37,744 bases of DNA from NCBI GenBank assembly GCA_002307055.1, contig DBTM01000016.1, positions 1 to 37,744 of the forward strand, given 5' to 3'. Position 1 is the first letter of the stretch; every line of letters starts with the position of its first letter. A program made the position numbers and the translations under genes. Positions 1 through 7,918 of the stretch are shown piece after piece. The notes beneath the pieces are model-generated. The model made no database searches. It was not told where the DNA came from and was given only the letters and a program-made list of their open reading frames with translations. The stretch comes from Clostridiales bacterium UBA1316. GTDB lineage: Bacteria > Bacillota > Clostridia > Oscillospirales > Oscillospiraceae.

Positions 1-10
1 CTCGCTGCAT
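1..10 (-). CDS. Start of a downstream gene cut by the window edge (possibly RbgA/YlqF GTPase)
   Basis: Only the first three codons (Met-Gln-Arg) are inside the window. The start is believable because, on the minus strand, AAGGGG lies 8 bases before an ATG that overlaps the TAA stop of the signal peptidase gene (TAATG). This is a typical translational coupling arrangement. In many Clostridia the gene after rplS-lepB is rbgA/ylqF, a ribosome-assembly GTPase, so that identity is inferred from order alone and cannot be tested here. Confidence 0.3.
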
Positions 11-762
11 TATGCTGTCCCCTTTTCTTGGTATCCCGAGCCAATGCTGTTTAAGGCGCGTGTGCCGTCCGTATCTTTTCCAGGTATAAGAATAAACAGA
101 ACTTTTCCAAGAATCTGACGCGTGTCGACAAGTCCTACCAGGTTACTCCGGCTGTCGGTTGACGCATTACGGTTGTCACCCATCACAAAAACGTAGCCCT
201 TAGGTACGAAAACGGGTCCTGTATAATCCAGTTTTTCATGTGTCAGCTCTCTGATGTACGGTTCATCGATAACACGGCCGTCTATAGAAACCTCGCCGGT
301 ATTGAATTCGATTGAAATAGTCTGACCTTCCGTCGCAATAACGCGCTTAACAAGAGGTGTCGCGCCGAATGCTTCTGTTTTCAGAACAATAATGTCGCCG
401 TATTTCGGGGTGTACAACAAATTCGACATAATAATTTTGTCTGTGTCATGCAGTGTATCCAGCATTGAGCTGCCATCGACACCGATGACTCTGCCGACAA
501 AAACGAATATTAAGATGCTGCATAAAATAGCCGAAACAAAGCATTGGAGCCAGTCATACAACTCCATTTTTGCGTGCCTGTCATGGCTCTCCTTTTTTTG
601 CTGGATATTTTTAACGGAGTCGCCTTTTTCAGCTTCGCTGTCTTTCCCGCCGTCCGGCCTCAAATCGACACCGTATCTCATTTCATAAAGCTCATAATCA
701 ATTTCTTTTTCGTCTGTTTTCTTGCCGTCAATATCTGCGCCGTCGGATTTTTTGTCATCCAT
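10..762 (-). CDS. lepB: Type I signal peptidase with charged N-terminal extension
   Basis: This membrane serine protease cleaves signal peptides from exported preproteins on the outer face of the cytoplasmic membrane. The 250-residue protein has a very charged cytoplasmic leader of about 68 residues, one membrane segment (about 72-92), the Ser motif GSSMLDTL with the nucleophile Ser, the Lys general base in VKRVIA, and the box MGDNRN. The leader is long for a Gram-positive SipS-type enzyme, which usually has only a short tail before the helix. The motif reads DTL where PTL is usual. ATG follows GAGGGG by 9 bases. It lies directly downstream of a second, shorter signal peptidase and of rplS in the same orientation, and its stop overlaps the start of the next gene. 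Identification as signal peptidase I is secure; its substrate preference is unknown. Confidence 0.93.
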   Translation of the reverse strand: MDDKKSDGADIDGKKTDEKEIDYELYEMRYGVDLRPDGGKDSEAEKGDSVKNIQQKKESHDRHAKMELYDWLQCFVSAILCSILIFVFVGRVIGVDGSSMLDTLHDTDKIIMSNLLYTPKYGDIIVLKTEAFGATPLVKRVIATEGQTISIEFNTGEVSIDGRVIDEPYIRELTHEKLDYTGPVFVPKGYVFVMGDNRNASTDSRSNLVGLVDTRQILGKVLFILIPGKDTDGTRALNSIGSGYQEKGTA

Positions 763-824
763 TTATATAACCCCTCACTCGTCAGGTCAATAAGTCTTGA
801 TATGATTATACACATTTTACAAAT

Positions 825-851
825 AAAAAAAAGGGGCTTAACCCTTTTTTT
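825..851 (-). terminator. Rho-independent terminator after the second signal peptidase gene
   Basis: On the minus strand an A-run and GGG pair with CCC and a T-run around a six-base loop, ending in about eight T. It sits 39 bases past the stop of the gene at 890-1477. It would separate the two signal peptidase genes, though the stem is short and A/T-rich. Confidence 0.6.
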
Positions 852-889
852 ATAAGCAAGACGATACTGTCGCATCTTTATATATTATA

Positions 890-1477
890 TTAACTATAAA
901 CCGAGCCGAATCTGCTCCAGTCTCTTTTCGAATTATACCCGCTTCCCGGAATCAGGACAAAATAGACCTTTCCGATAATATTCCTTGTATCGACCAGACC
1001 GATGTTTTTATCCCGGCTGTCATTCGACTCATTCCTGTTATCGCCCATAACGAATACCTGGCCTTCGGGAACCGTCACCGGTCCTGTAAAATTTTCCTGT
1101 CGATTTGTCGGCGTGTTGACATAGGGCTCCTGTAATTGCTTGCCGTCTACGTAAACGATGCCTTTAACAAAGTCAATATCAACTATCTGCCCGGCTGTTG
1201 CGATCACACGTTTGACGATTGGGGTATCGCCGAAATAGTCTGTCTTTATAAATATGATATCTTTATATTTGGGTGTAAAAAACAAATTTGACAGGACGAC
1301 AGTATCACCGTTTTGCAAGGTCTGCATCATCGAAGGGCCGTTAATTCCATTTATCCGAACGATGAAGATAAAAATTAAAATACCCGTTATGACTGCTGAC
1401 ACGATGCATTGCAGCCAATCGTATAAACCCATTATTGAGTTTTTTGCCGCTGCCTGCTCTTTTTTTATATTGTCCAT
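890..1477 (-). CDS. lepB: Type I signal peptidase (second copy)
   Basis: A 195-residue signal peptidase I of standard Gram-positive size. A short leader is followed by one membrane helix (about 22-42), the catalytic Ser in GPSMMQTL, the catalytic Lys in VKRVIA, and GDNRNESNDSR. The start is placed at ATG 1477, which has GGGGAT about 5 bases upstream. The in-frame ATG at 1489 has no ribosome site. It lies between rplS and the longer paralogue at 10-762, with terminators on both sides, so each enzyme may be expressed separately. The two copies share all catalytic boxes but differ strongly in the cytoplasmic leader, which fits an old tandem duplication. Confidence 0.92.
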   Translation of the reverse strand: MDNIKKEQAAAKNSIMGLYDWLQCIVSAVITGILIFIFIVRINGINGPSMMQTLQNGDTVVLSNLFFTPKYKDIIFIKTDYFGDTPIVKRVIATAGQIVDIDFVKGIVYVDGKQLQEPYVNTPTNRQENFTGPVTVPEGQVFVMGDNRNESNDSRDKNIGLVDTRNIIGKVYFVLIPGSGYNSKRDWSRFGSVYS

Positions 1478-1539
1478 AATAATCCCCATAAACGCTAATT
1501 CAATAAGCCATAATTACTTGGCTGATGTGCGTAAAATTC

Positions 1540-1564
1540 AAAAAAGGGGCTGAGCCCCTTTTTT
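1540..1564 (-). terminator. Terminator after rplS
   Basis: This is a perfect 25-base palindrome of A-run, GGGGCT and its complement ending in a T-run. It lies about 20 bases past the rplS stop on the minus strand. It is symmetric, so it could work in both directions, but only minus-strand genes lie nearby. Confidence 0.8.
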
Positions 1565-1582
1565 ATTATTGAATTATTTCGG

Positions 1583-1924
1583 TTAAATTCTTTCTCTGAC
1601 TTTTGCTTTCTTGCCGACCCTGTCTCTGATATAGTAAAGCTTAGCTCTTCTGACCTTACCTTTTCTGACAGTTTCAACAGAGACGATCGTCGGAGAGTGT
1701 ACCGGAAATACTTTTTCGCAGCCAACATTATATGAAATACGGCGAACGGTAATTGTTTCGTTGATGCCACCGTGCTTCTTGGCAATAATTGTCCCTTCAA
1801 AGGCTTGATTTCTCTCGCGGTTACCTTCTTTGACGCGGACGGTTACTCTGACCGTGTCGCCGACATTCATGACAGGCAGCTCGGGTTTCATATATTTTTC
1901 GCTGAGAATTTGAACGAGATCCAT
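1583..1924 (-). CDS. rplS: 50S ribosomal protein L19
   Basis: L19 binds 23S rRNA at the interface of the two ribosomal subunits. The 113-residue length is standard. Typical family features are the N-terminal helix followed by PELPVMNVGDTVRVTVRV, the central RNQAFEGTIIAKKHGG segment, and the basic C-terminal tail RVGKKAKV. GGGAGG sits 7 bases before the ATG. In many Firmicutes rplS follows trmD; here the upstream neighbour is divergent, so the gene has its own promoter (2089-2117), its own terminator, and a leader of roughly 155 bases. Downstream are the two signal peptidase genes. Confidence 0.97.
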   Translation of the reverse strand: MDLVQILSEKYMKPELPVMNVGDTVRVTVRVKEGNRERNQAFEGTIIAKKHGGINETITVRRISYNVGCEKVFPVHSPTIVSVETVRKGKVRRAKLYYIRDRVGKKAKVRERI

Positions 1925-2088
1925 AAATTTATCCTCCCTTCACATAAGACGTTCATACGGCATCATAGCTGCAGCGGACCGTCCAGATGATAAACAGTGT
2001 TTACTGATAAAACAATGTAAATCAATAAAACGAATATATTGCGTATAAAAAATAAGCATTTGACCTATATTTTTATAAACGCTTCAGT

Positions 2089-2117
2089 ATTTTAACACGA
2101 CATTTGAATATTTGCAA
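2089..2117 (-). promoter_or_regulatory. Predicted sigma-A promoter of rplS
   Basis: On the minus strand TTGCAA (2112-2117) and TAAAAT (2089-2094) are separated by 17 bases. The predicted transcript has about 155 bases of leader before rplS. Firmicute rplS genes often carry an autoregulatory L19 leader; I could not recognise that fold here with confidence. The rest of 1925-2264 is A/T-rich spacer, with a possible weak plus-strand -10 (TATACT at 2184-2189) for the next gene. Confidence 0.45.
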
Positions 2118-2264
2118 GCCTATTTAAAGCAACTATTATTATTTAATTTTTATAAACAGCCTGAAAATAAACGGAAATCGTGATATACTATAAAATGGCT
2201 TTTATAACGAGAGCAAACCGGGTCTTCTACAAGAGCCAGTGAAAATAATGATAATGGGGGTGTC

Positions 2265-3122
2265 ATGTTGAGAGCATTAATCCGGGCGATCGATAAATTT
2301 AGCTTGACACATCGCCGTTTCGGTATCCGCAGACTGATGCTGTATATTGTAATCGGATACGGTGTTATCTATCTGATCGCTATGCTGGACACGACGCGTA
2401 CATTTTTAAGCCTGATCAGCTTCGATCCCGCGCGCATCGCCGAGGGACAAGTCTGGCGCGTTATCACATGGGTGTTTTATCCGACCGGCGGATTATTATA
2501 CCTTGCGTTAATGCTGTATTTTTCATATTTTGTCGGCAATTCACTCGAACGTGAATGGGGTACGCCGAAATTTACGATTTTTTATTTTCTCGGCATTATT
2601 TTAAGTGTTCTGTACGGCTTTTTAATATGGCTTATTACCGGAATAACAGTGCCTCTTATTTCTGATTATCTGAATTTATCATTAATATTCGCTTACGCGA
2701 CCTTATTCCCGAACCAGACTTTTTTGCTGTTTTTCATTTTGCCACTCAAAGCAAAATGGCTTGCCCTATTTGTCGGCGCCTATTATACGATCCTTATGTT
2801 CGTCAGCTTTTTCGGCGGACAGTATTTCTACGCCCTTTTGCCGTTAGTAGCTGTACTGAACTTTTTCTTGTTCTGCCGCGATGACTTAATCCATGTACTG
2901 CGTCCGTATCAAGCCAGGAATACCAAGCAAGCCATCAATTTCAGAAAAGCGGCAAGGCGGATTCAGCATGAGGACGCGGCTCGTCCCTACAGGCACAAAT
3001 GTGCTGTCTGCGGTAAAACGGATACGGATAACCCGAATCTCGAGTTTCGCTATTGCTCCAGATGCAACGGCTACCACTGCTTCTGTATCGACCACATCAA
3101 CAGCCACGTACATTTTCAATAA
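2265..3122 (+). CDS. Rhomboid-like integral membrane protein with C-terminal Cys/His zinc-binding-like domain
   Basis: A 285-residue protein with about six membrane helices (roughly residues 25-215). The motif GQVWRVITWVFYP and the later LEREWGTPKF are typical of the rhomboid/derlin superfamily (QVWR loop, then the Glu-x-x-x-Gly segment). The GxSG nucleophile loop and the catalytic His are not visible, so this looks like an inactive rhomboid relative rather than a protease. The last 45 residues contain CAVC, then YCSRC, then HCFC and HINSHVH. That pattern could bind one or two zinc ions in the cytosol. ATG follows GGGGGT by 5 bases. The gene is divergent from rplS and ends in its own terminator. 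Function is unknown. Confidence 0.7.
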   Translation: MLRALIRAIDKFSLTHRRFGIRRLMLYIVIGYGVIYLIAMLDTTRTFLSLISFDPARIAEGQVWRVITWVFYPTGGLLYLALMLYFSYFVGNSLEREWGTPKFTIFYFLGIILSVLYGFLIWLITGITVPLISDYLNLSLIFAYATLFPNQTFLLFFILPLKAKWLALFVGAYYTILMFVSFFGGQYFYALLPLVAVLNFFLFCRDDLIHVLRPYQARNTKQAINFRKAARRIQHEDAARPYRHKCAVCGKTDTDNPNLEFRYCSRCNGYHCFCIDHINSHVHFQ

Positions 3123-3142
3123 AGTGTCAATAACTTTTTACG

Positions 3143-3170
3143 GGACGACAATAATGTCGTCCTTTATTTT
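3143..3170 (+). terminator. Terminator after the rhomboid-like gene
   Basis: GGACGACA and TGTCGTCC form a perfect 8 bp stem with a four-base loop followed by TTTATTTT. It lies 20 bases after the plus-strand stop and just before the end of the convergent DJ-1 gene. Confidence 0.8.
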
Positions 3171-3177
3171 CATTCAC

Positions 3178-3756
3178 CTAGAACCCCATAGCGGCTTTCA
3201 CCATTTCCATTTGTTCCTTTGATGTCAATAGCTCAAGCAGCTTAAGAGCAACACCGGGTGCTGTTTGGGGACAATAGGATGTGATGATATTCCGGTCAAC
3301 GACAAGAGGTTCATTAATCACCTCAACACCAAATTCTGCCAGTCGCTTCTGGTATCGGCCATCTCCCAGATGATAGGTCGTGGCTTTACGATTCTTTAAA
3401 ACGCCGCTTTTTGCAACCGGTAAGGCACCGACGCAAATCGTCGCAATTATTTTATTTTTTTCATCAAACTGCCGTATGAGCGTTAAAAATTCTTCGCTAT
3501 ACGCCTCTTCATAAAATCCGTACTCTCCGAAACCGCCGGGTATCGCCAAAGCGTCATAATCATCGATGCTAATCTCATCGATTGTTTTATCGGCAATCAC
3601 CGGAATACGAAAGGTACTGACGACTTCCTTGTGAAAGCCGCAGGTAACAACTTGAATATCTGCATGAAAATCGTCTCTGGCCCAACCCATAACATCCACA
3701 AAAGGGCTGAATTCCATTGTTTCAAATCCTTTAACAAGAAATAGCAAAACTTTCAT
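3178..3756 (-). CDS. DJ-1/PfpI family protein
   Basis: A 192-residue single-domain protein of the DJ-1/PfpI (class I glutamine amidotransferase-like) fold. The N-terminal strand reads MKVLLFLVKGFETMEF. The conserved acidic residue of the Cys pocket is probably the Glu of GFETMEF. The loop ALAIPGGFGEYGFYE follows. The nucleophile elbow is IATICVGALPVAKSG with the reactive Cys near residue 107, then ATTYH. Members act as chaperone-like, deglycase-like or protease-like enzymes, and the sequence does not decide which. In clostridia this subtype is often annotated as 4-methyl-5(b-hydroxyethyl)-thiazole monophosphate biosynthesis protein, without much evidence. It lies 45 bases after the TcdA-like gene in the same direction and may be cotranscribed. 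Confidence 0.85.
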   Translation of the reverse strand: MKVLLFLVKGFETMEFSPFVDVMGWARDDFHADIQVVTCGFHKEVVSTFRIPVIADKTIDEISIDDYDALAIPGGFGEYGFYEEAYSEEFLTLIRQFDEKNKIIATICVGALPVAKSGVLKNRKATTYHLGDGRYQKRLAEFGVEVINEPLVVDRNIITSYCPQTAPGVALKLLELLTSKEQMEMVKAAMGF

Positions 3757-3801
3757 TTTTATATCTTTACGTCCTTAACAAAATCATATCTCTCAAATAC
3801 A

Positions 3802-4518
3802 CTATATACAATCTTTGATCAAGTCCTTTATGACTTCTCCCGCGAGAATCATACCGGCAGCGGGAGGCACAAACGAGGTGCTTGCCGGAGTAGAGCGCTT
3901 TGTTGTCATCTCATCCGTCTCAAAAAGTGGTTTTCGCGGTTCTTCAGCAGATGTAACGACTTTGAGTTTCGTAATACCAAGCTTTCTCAACTCGTGGCGC
4001 ATAATTCTCGCCAGAGGGTCGCCAGAGGTCTCGAAAACGTCGCAGACGATCAGCTTGGACGCATCGATTCTGTTGCCTGTGCCCATGGAGCTGATAAGCG
4101 GCTTTCCGGCGTTCCGGCAGCGGTCTGCCAATATGAGTTTTGCTGAGACAGTATCAATAGCATCCAACACGTAGGAATACTTCGAAAAATCAAAAGTGCC
4201 GATTGTCTCTGCCGATAAAAACGCATCGTTTGCCGTCACCTCAGCTTCTGGATTGATATCCAGCAAGCGTGCTTTCATCACATCAACCTTTTTTTGACCG
4301 AGTGTCGAATGCAGCGCCACGAGCTGACGGTTTAAATTCGATAAGCTCACAATATCATTGTCGACAATTTCAAGCCGCCCGATACCCGCGCGGATTAATG
4401 CCTCAGCGGCAAACGAACCGACACCGCCGATACCGAACAGCAGAACACTGGAATTCTTGAGGTGGTTTATGGCAGCGTCACCTAAAAGCATCCTTGATCT
4501 TAAAAACTGATCTGACAT
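3802..4518 (-). CDS. tcdA: tRNA threonylcarbamoyladenosine dehydratase (ThiF/E1-like)
   Basis: TcdA uses ATP to cyclise the t6A37 base of tRNAs that read ANN codons, giving cyclic t6A. The 238-residue product starts MSDQFLRSRMLLG, the usual family opening. The Rossmann nucleotide site is GIGGVGSFAAEALIRAGIG, followed by the acidic strand end IVDNDIVSLSNLNRQ with its ATP-contacting Arg. The C-terminal part with SFVPPAAGMILAGEVI is also typical. The start at 4518 has AGGAT 9-10 bases upstream. A longer frame reaching 4632 runs through a repeat-like element (4549-4599) and is not expected to be coding. The family contains other E1-like enzymes, but the opening and length favour TcdA. Confidence 0.85.
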   Translation of the reverse strand: MSDQFLRSRMLLGDAAINHLKNSSVLLFGIGGVGSFAAEALIRAGIGRLEIVDNDIVSLSNLNRQLVALHSTLGQKKVDVMKARLLDINPEAEVTANDAFLSAETIGTFDFSKYSYVLDAIDTVSAKLILADRCRNAGKPLISSMGTGNRIDASKLIVCDVFETSGDPLARIMRHELRKLGITKLKVVTSAEEPRKPLFETDEMTTKRSTPASTSFVPPAAGMILAGEVIKDLIKDCI

Positions 4519-4548
4519 ATTTGTGTTATCCTGTCCTATATGTAAACT

Positions 4549-4599
4549 AAGGCTTCCCCTTCGAGAGAATCTGGCGCGAAGCGCCTGATGAGGTGGAAT
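4549..4599. repeat. Dispersed-repeat-like palindromic element
   Basis: Between the PBP stop and the tcdA start lies AAGGCTTCCCCTTCGAGAG, then GGCGCGAAGCGCC (a 5 bp stem with a three-base loop), then TGATGAGGTGGAAT. From memory, close relatives of this string (a CTTCCCCT block, a GCG hairpin, then TGATGAGG) occur many times in gut Oscillospiraceae genomes, usually between genes. There is only one copy here, so the call rests on that recollection. It creates a false 38-codon extension of tcdA. Confidence 0.45.
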
Positions 4600-4631
4600 T
4601 GTGACGCGTAACACCGAACACAATTTATCCA

Positions 4632-5978
4632 CTATTTTTTGACAGCGACCTGCAGCACCGTATTGGCGATTACACCGGCTGTACGGCTGCCGGAGCCGCC
4701 GTTTTCAACGACGACGACGAAGGCCAGCGGATAATTCTTATTCGTTATATAGCCGACAAACCATGAATGCGGCTGCAGGTTGCCGCCGACTTCTGCCGTA
4801 CCAGACTTGGCATAGAGTTCTAAGCCCGGGAAATTGCCCTGACCGTATGTTTTATACACATCATAATTCATCATAGTGGCAATTTTATCAGAGGTTGCTT
4901 TGCTCAGGAGTCTCTCGGATCCGGGAGGAATGATCCCGGTCAGGCCTTTTTCGTGTATGAGGCTCATATCGACAGCCACACCGCCGTTTGCGATTGCGCC
5001 GACAAAACGCAGCATATTACACGGGCATACGGTATCATCGTATTGCCCAATTCCGGACCATGCAAGGTCTGAGGTACCCGCTGCGGCTTTTTTAAAGCTG
5101 CCGGCTGCCGTCATGATACCGTTAATGCTGATGCTTCTTGTTAAGCCGAACCGATCTGCGTAGTCGCTGAGCTTATCTGCGCCGAGCTCCAGTGAGAGCT
5201 GCGCGAAAGTCGTGTTGCAGGATACAGCCAGCGCGTCCTCAATAGACAGCTTGCCGTGTTTTGCCGTATCGTTGACGGTATCGCCGCCGACTTTAAGGCT
5301 GCCTTCACAGGTGAAAACACGGTCGTAAAGATCTGGAATGTTTTCAATTGCGGCAGCGAGCGTGATGAGCTTGAATGTTGAGCCGGGTGTGTACGCGCTT
5401 GAGAGGAACCTGTTGATATAAACGCCTTCATATTGATCGCCGCCGTTTTCTATATCCGGCACGGCTGTCGGGTCGAAGGTCGGTGTTGAGACCATGCAGA
5501 GAATTTCGCCTGTCTTGTAATTCATAATGCCGACAGCACCTTTTCTGCCGGCAAGCGCTTTGTACGCAGCTGTATTAAGCTGGGTGTCTATCGTCAGATA
5601 AAGCGTCTTCCCTACATAGGTCCGCGAATAGGCACCTGCAATAAAATTATACCCTATCAGCCGTGACGCAAAGTTTGTCAAAGCACTCGTACCGATATTT
5701 CCTTTTAAGTCACCGACAGCGTGCAGCGTCGCTTTTCGAATGGCTGCATCGTCTGAGTATACCCGGGCTCCGTTTTTGATATCTGAAAGCATGACGCCGT
5801 TACGGTCAAGTATTGTTCCAACCTTCAGAACGCCGTTTGTATAAACAGTTTGGTTGGAAGGGAATGAAACCCATGCTCTTCCGTTAACAATGTATTTGAA
5901 AATGTAAAAAGACAGGCCGACCAGAACCAACGCGCATAAAAGCAGCAGCGCGCGCGACCTGTTGCTGACTCTTTTCAT
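4632..5978 (-). CDS. Class B penicillin-binding protein (peptidoglycan transpeptidase)
   Basis: This enzyme cross-links peptidoglycan outside the membrane, using the chains made by its SEDS partner. The 448-residue protein has one N-terminal membrane helix (about 9-29), a short dimerisation/pedestal part, then the transpeptidase domain with all three active-site motifs: STFK (nucleophile Ser about 200), SCN (253-255) and KSGTA (391-395). It is shorter than PBP2 or FtsI and matches the size of the actinobacterial PbpA type. It is the next gene after the FHA-SEDS fusion (44-base gap), the usual SEDS-bPBP pairing. Whether the pair serves division, elongation or spore cortex synthesis cannot be read from sequence. 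The ribosome site (AAGAAGAG) is weak. Confidence 0.92.
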   Translation of the reverse strand: MKRVSNRSRALLLLCALVLVGLSFYIFKYIVNGRAWVSFPSNQTVYTNGVLKVGTILDRNGVMLSDIKNGARVYSDDAAIRKATLHAVGDLKGNIGTSALTNFASRLIGYNFIAGAYSRTYVGKTLYLTIDTQLNTAAYKALAGRKGAVGIMNYKTGEILCMVSTPTFDPTAVPDIENGGDQYEGVYINRFLSSAYTPGSTFKLITLAAAIENIPDLYDRVFTCEGSLKVGGDTVNDTAKHGKLSIEDALAVSCNTTFAQLSLELGADKLSDYADRFGLTRSISINGIMTAAGSFKKAAAGTSDLAWSGIGQYDDTVCPCNMLRFVGAIANGGVAVDMSLIHEKGLTGIIPPGSERLLSKATSDKIATMMNYDVYKTYGQGNFPGLELYAKSGTAEVGGNLQPHSWFVGYITNKNYPLAFVVVVENGGSGSRTAGVIANTVLQVAVKK

Positions 5979-6022
5979 CTTCTACATCTCTTCTTTCTGT
6001 TTAGGCTCTATAAGTTACAAGC

Positions 6023-7888
6023 TTATTCTGTATCATCATTTTCAGCATCGTAAAATTCAGTATCGGCTTCGAAGTCATCATTAAATTCATAGTCATCATC
6101 AAATTCAAAATCTTCATTATGGTCAGGGGGTTCTTCCTGGCCGGTTTGTTTGAACAGTCTGATCTCTTTTTTACTCACATGCTTCTGTGTTTTGACGACA
6201 AAGCTCGCATTTTTGCGCATGTCAACCGCTTTGACGAAGGCAAGCAGCCCCCAGCACGCGACGAGGCTTGTTCCACCTTTAGAAACAAACGGGAATGTGA
6301 CTCCGGTAAACGGCAGTATGTCAACGGAACCGAGAACATTCAAAATCATCTGGAAGATTAATATGGCGACAGCGGCGCTGGCACCGATGACATAATAAGA
6401 ACTTCGTGCCTTCGAAGAAGAACGAATGACATGGAAAGCCAGTACCAGCAGCGCACATACGGCGGTTAAAGCGACGATGAGACCCAGCTCTTCGCACATG
6501 ACGCCGAAAACCATATCGGTATCAGCGGCAAAAATATGTTTAAACCAGCCATTGCCGGCACCCACGCCGAACAGTCCGCCGCTCGCCGCTGCCGCCATTG
6601 CCCGCGTTTGCTGAAAACCGGATGTGCTGGAATACGCCCAAGCGTGACCCCAGGTCGCAAATCGCTCCGCAACATACGGTTTAAGCGTTATGGCCATAAA
6701 ACCGGCAAAACCGGCACCGGCAATACTCAAAAACACTGTGGCCAGATCACCTGAACGGATGAAAGAAATGGTCAGATAGGCGATAAAAAAGACAAAGGCA
6801 GTGCCAAAATCGCCCATCTTCGCCAAAGCCATAAGGCAGATGCCGGAAAACGCTATGAATAATATCAGGTTGCGCTTGGCAAACAGTCTGTCTAATGTGG
6901 CTGCACCGGCGAAAACAAACGCTATTTTCACAAACTCCGACGGCTGGAACGATATACCGCTGATTGTCAGCCAGTTCCTGGCACCGAAGGTTGTGCTGCT
7001 TAACAATAAATTCGTCGCAAGCAAAAACAAGCCGGCGACGGCGATGGGCCACCGAAGCTTGACAGCTCTGTCCAAATCCCTCAAAAACCATCCGATCAGG
7101 AAATATAAAGCTATGCCGGCAAACAGTAAAATGATCTGTTTATAAAGATCAGCCGGGACTGAAGACGCCGTAATACCAAGCCCGATTGAGCACAGCAGGA
7201 AAGCAATCGTTTCCACTTCAAACGCAACACGGCGCAGTATGCGCGTGAGTATATAACAAAACCATGTCAGAGCTATAAGGGCGGTAAAACAGAGAGGTAC
7301 CGCGAGCTGGACAGCAGACGAGGGCAAGGTGTTTTCCAGGGAAATGCAAAGCTGCAGACCTAATGTAATTTGAAACAGCGTCAGATAAATGAGCGTCGTG
7401 AAGGGCTTGACGATCTTTCCGGGCCGGATTCGCTCCTGCGCCTGTACGGCTTGTTCGAGCCGCCCTATTGTGACGAAAACAAGCTCAATGCCGCCGAGTG
7501 TTATAATGTCGCCGTTCTTTATCAAAGCTCTGTCGATGATTTTCTTACCGTTTAAAATGACACCGCTTGCCGAGCCAAGGTCATATAAACGCCAAAGTCC
7601 CTTCATATCACGGATGACGGCTGCGTGGCTCCTGGATAGGGTTGGATACTCCATATAAACATCTGATGATTTCGAGCGCCCGATGATATTTTCCCAATGG
7701 TTGAGGCTTATTTGGGCACCGTTCGGTAAGCTGAGATAGCCCCATTCTTCAAAATCGTTTTCTTCTATAAGGAGTGACTTTATTGAGCGAAAGACGACGA
7801 TAATTGCAAGAATCGGCAGGATGAAACGGATAATCATGGTGAAATATGAGAAAAAATCAGTAGGATCTTGCGAGATCATATCGTTCAA
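6023..7888 (-). CDS. SEDS-family peptidoglycan glycosyltransferase (FtsW/RodA/SpoVE) with N-terminal FHA domain
   Basis: SEDS proteins polymerise lipid II into glycan strands. A membrane anchor (about 14-34) precedes a cytosolic FHA domain (about 65-140) with IIGRSKSSDV, LSRSHAAV and the Asn of LNGKK, the residues that bind phosphothreonine. The SEDS core follows, with GARNWLTISGISFQPSEF and PFTGVTFPFVSKGGTS. A strongly acidic tail ends the 621 residues. Coordinates use the first conventional start, TTG 7888, but that codon has no ribosome site. A strong AAAGGAG sits further upstream, with an in-frame TGA at 7925-7927, so an ATT at 7921 is the likelier start (632 residues). FHA fusion suggests control by a Ser/Thr kinase, as for the separate FhaB-RodA-PbpA genes of actinobacteria; no kinase lies in this window. 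Confidence 0.9.
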   Translation of the reverse strand: MNDMISQDPTDFFSYFTMIIRFILPILAIIVVFRSIKSLLIEENDFEEWGYLSLPNGAQISLNHWENIIGRSKSSDVYMEYPTLSRSHAAVIRDMKGLWRLYDLGSASGVILNGKKIIDRALIKNGDIITLGGIELVFVTIGRLEQAVQAQERIRPGKIVKPFTTLIYLTLFQITLGLQLCISLENTLPSSAVQLAVPLCFTALIALTWFCYILTRILRRVAFEVETIAFLLCSIGLGITASSVPADLYKQIILLFAGIALYFLIGWFLRDLDRAVKLRWPIAVAGLFLLATNLLLSSTTFGARNWLTISGISFQPSEFVKIAFVFAGAATLDRLFAKRNLILFIAFSGICLMALAKMGDFGTAFVFFIAYLTISFIRSGDLATVFLSIAGAGFAGFMAITLKPYVAERFATWGHAWAYSSTSGFQQTRAMAAAASGGLFGVGAGNGWFKHIFAADTDMVFGVMCEELGLIVALTAVCALLVLAFHVIRSSSKARSSYYVIGASAAVAILIFQMILNVLGSVDILPFTGVTFPFVSKGGTSLVACWGLLAFVKAVDMRKNASFVVKTQKHVSKKEIRLFKQTGQEEPPDHNEDFEFDDDYEFNDDFEADTEFYDAENDDTE

Positions 7889-7918
7889 TTTCGTAAATAT
7901 GCCGTTAATCCAGTCGAT

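Noticed and set aside
1925..2088. L19 autoregulatory leader in the rplS 5' region
   Set aside because: The position and length are right, but I could not see the conserved stems, so it is only mentioned in the promoter entry.
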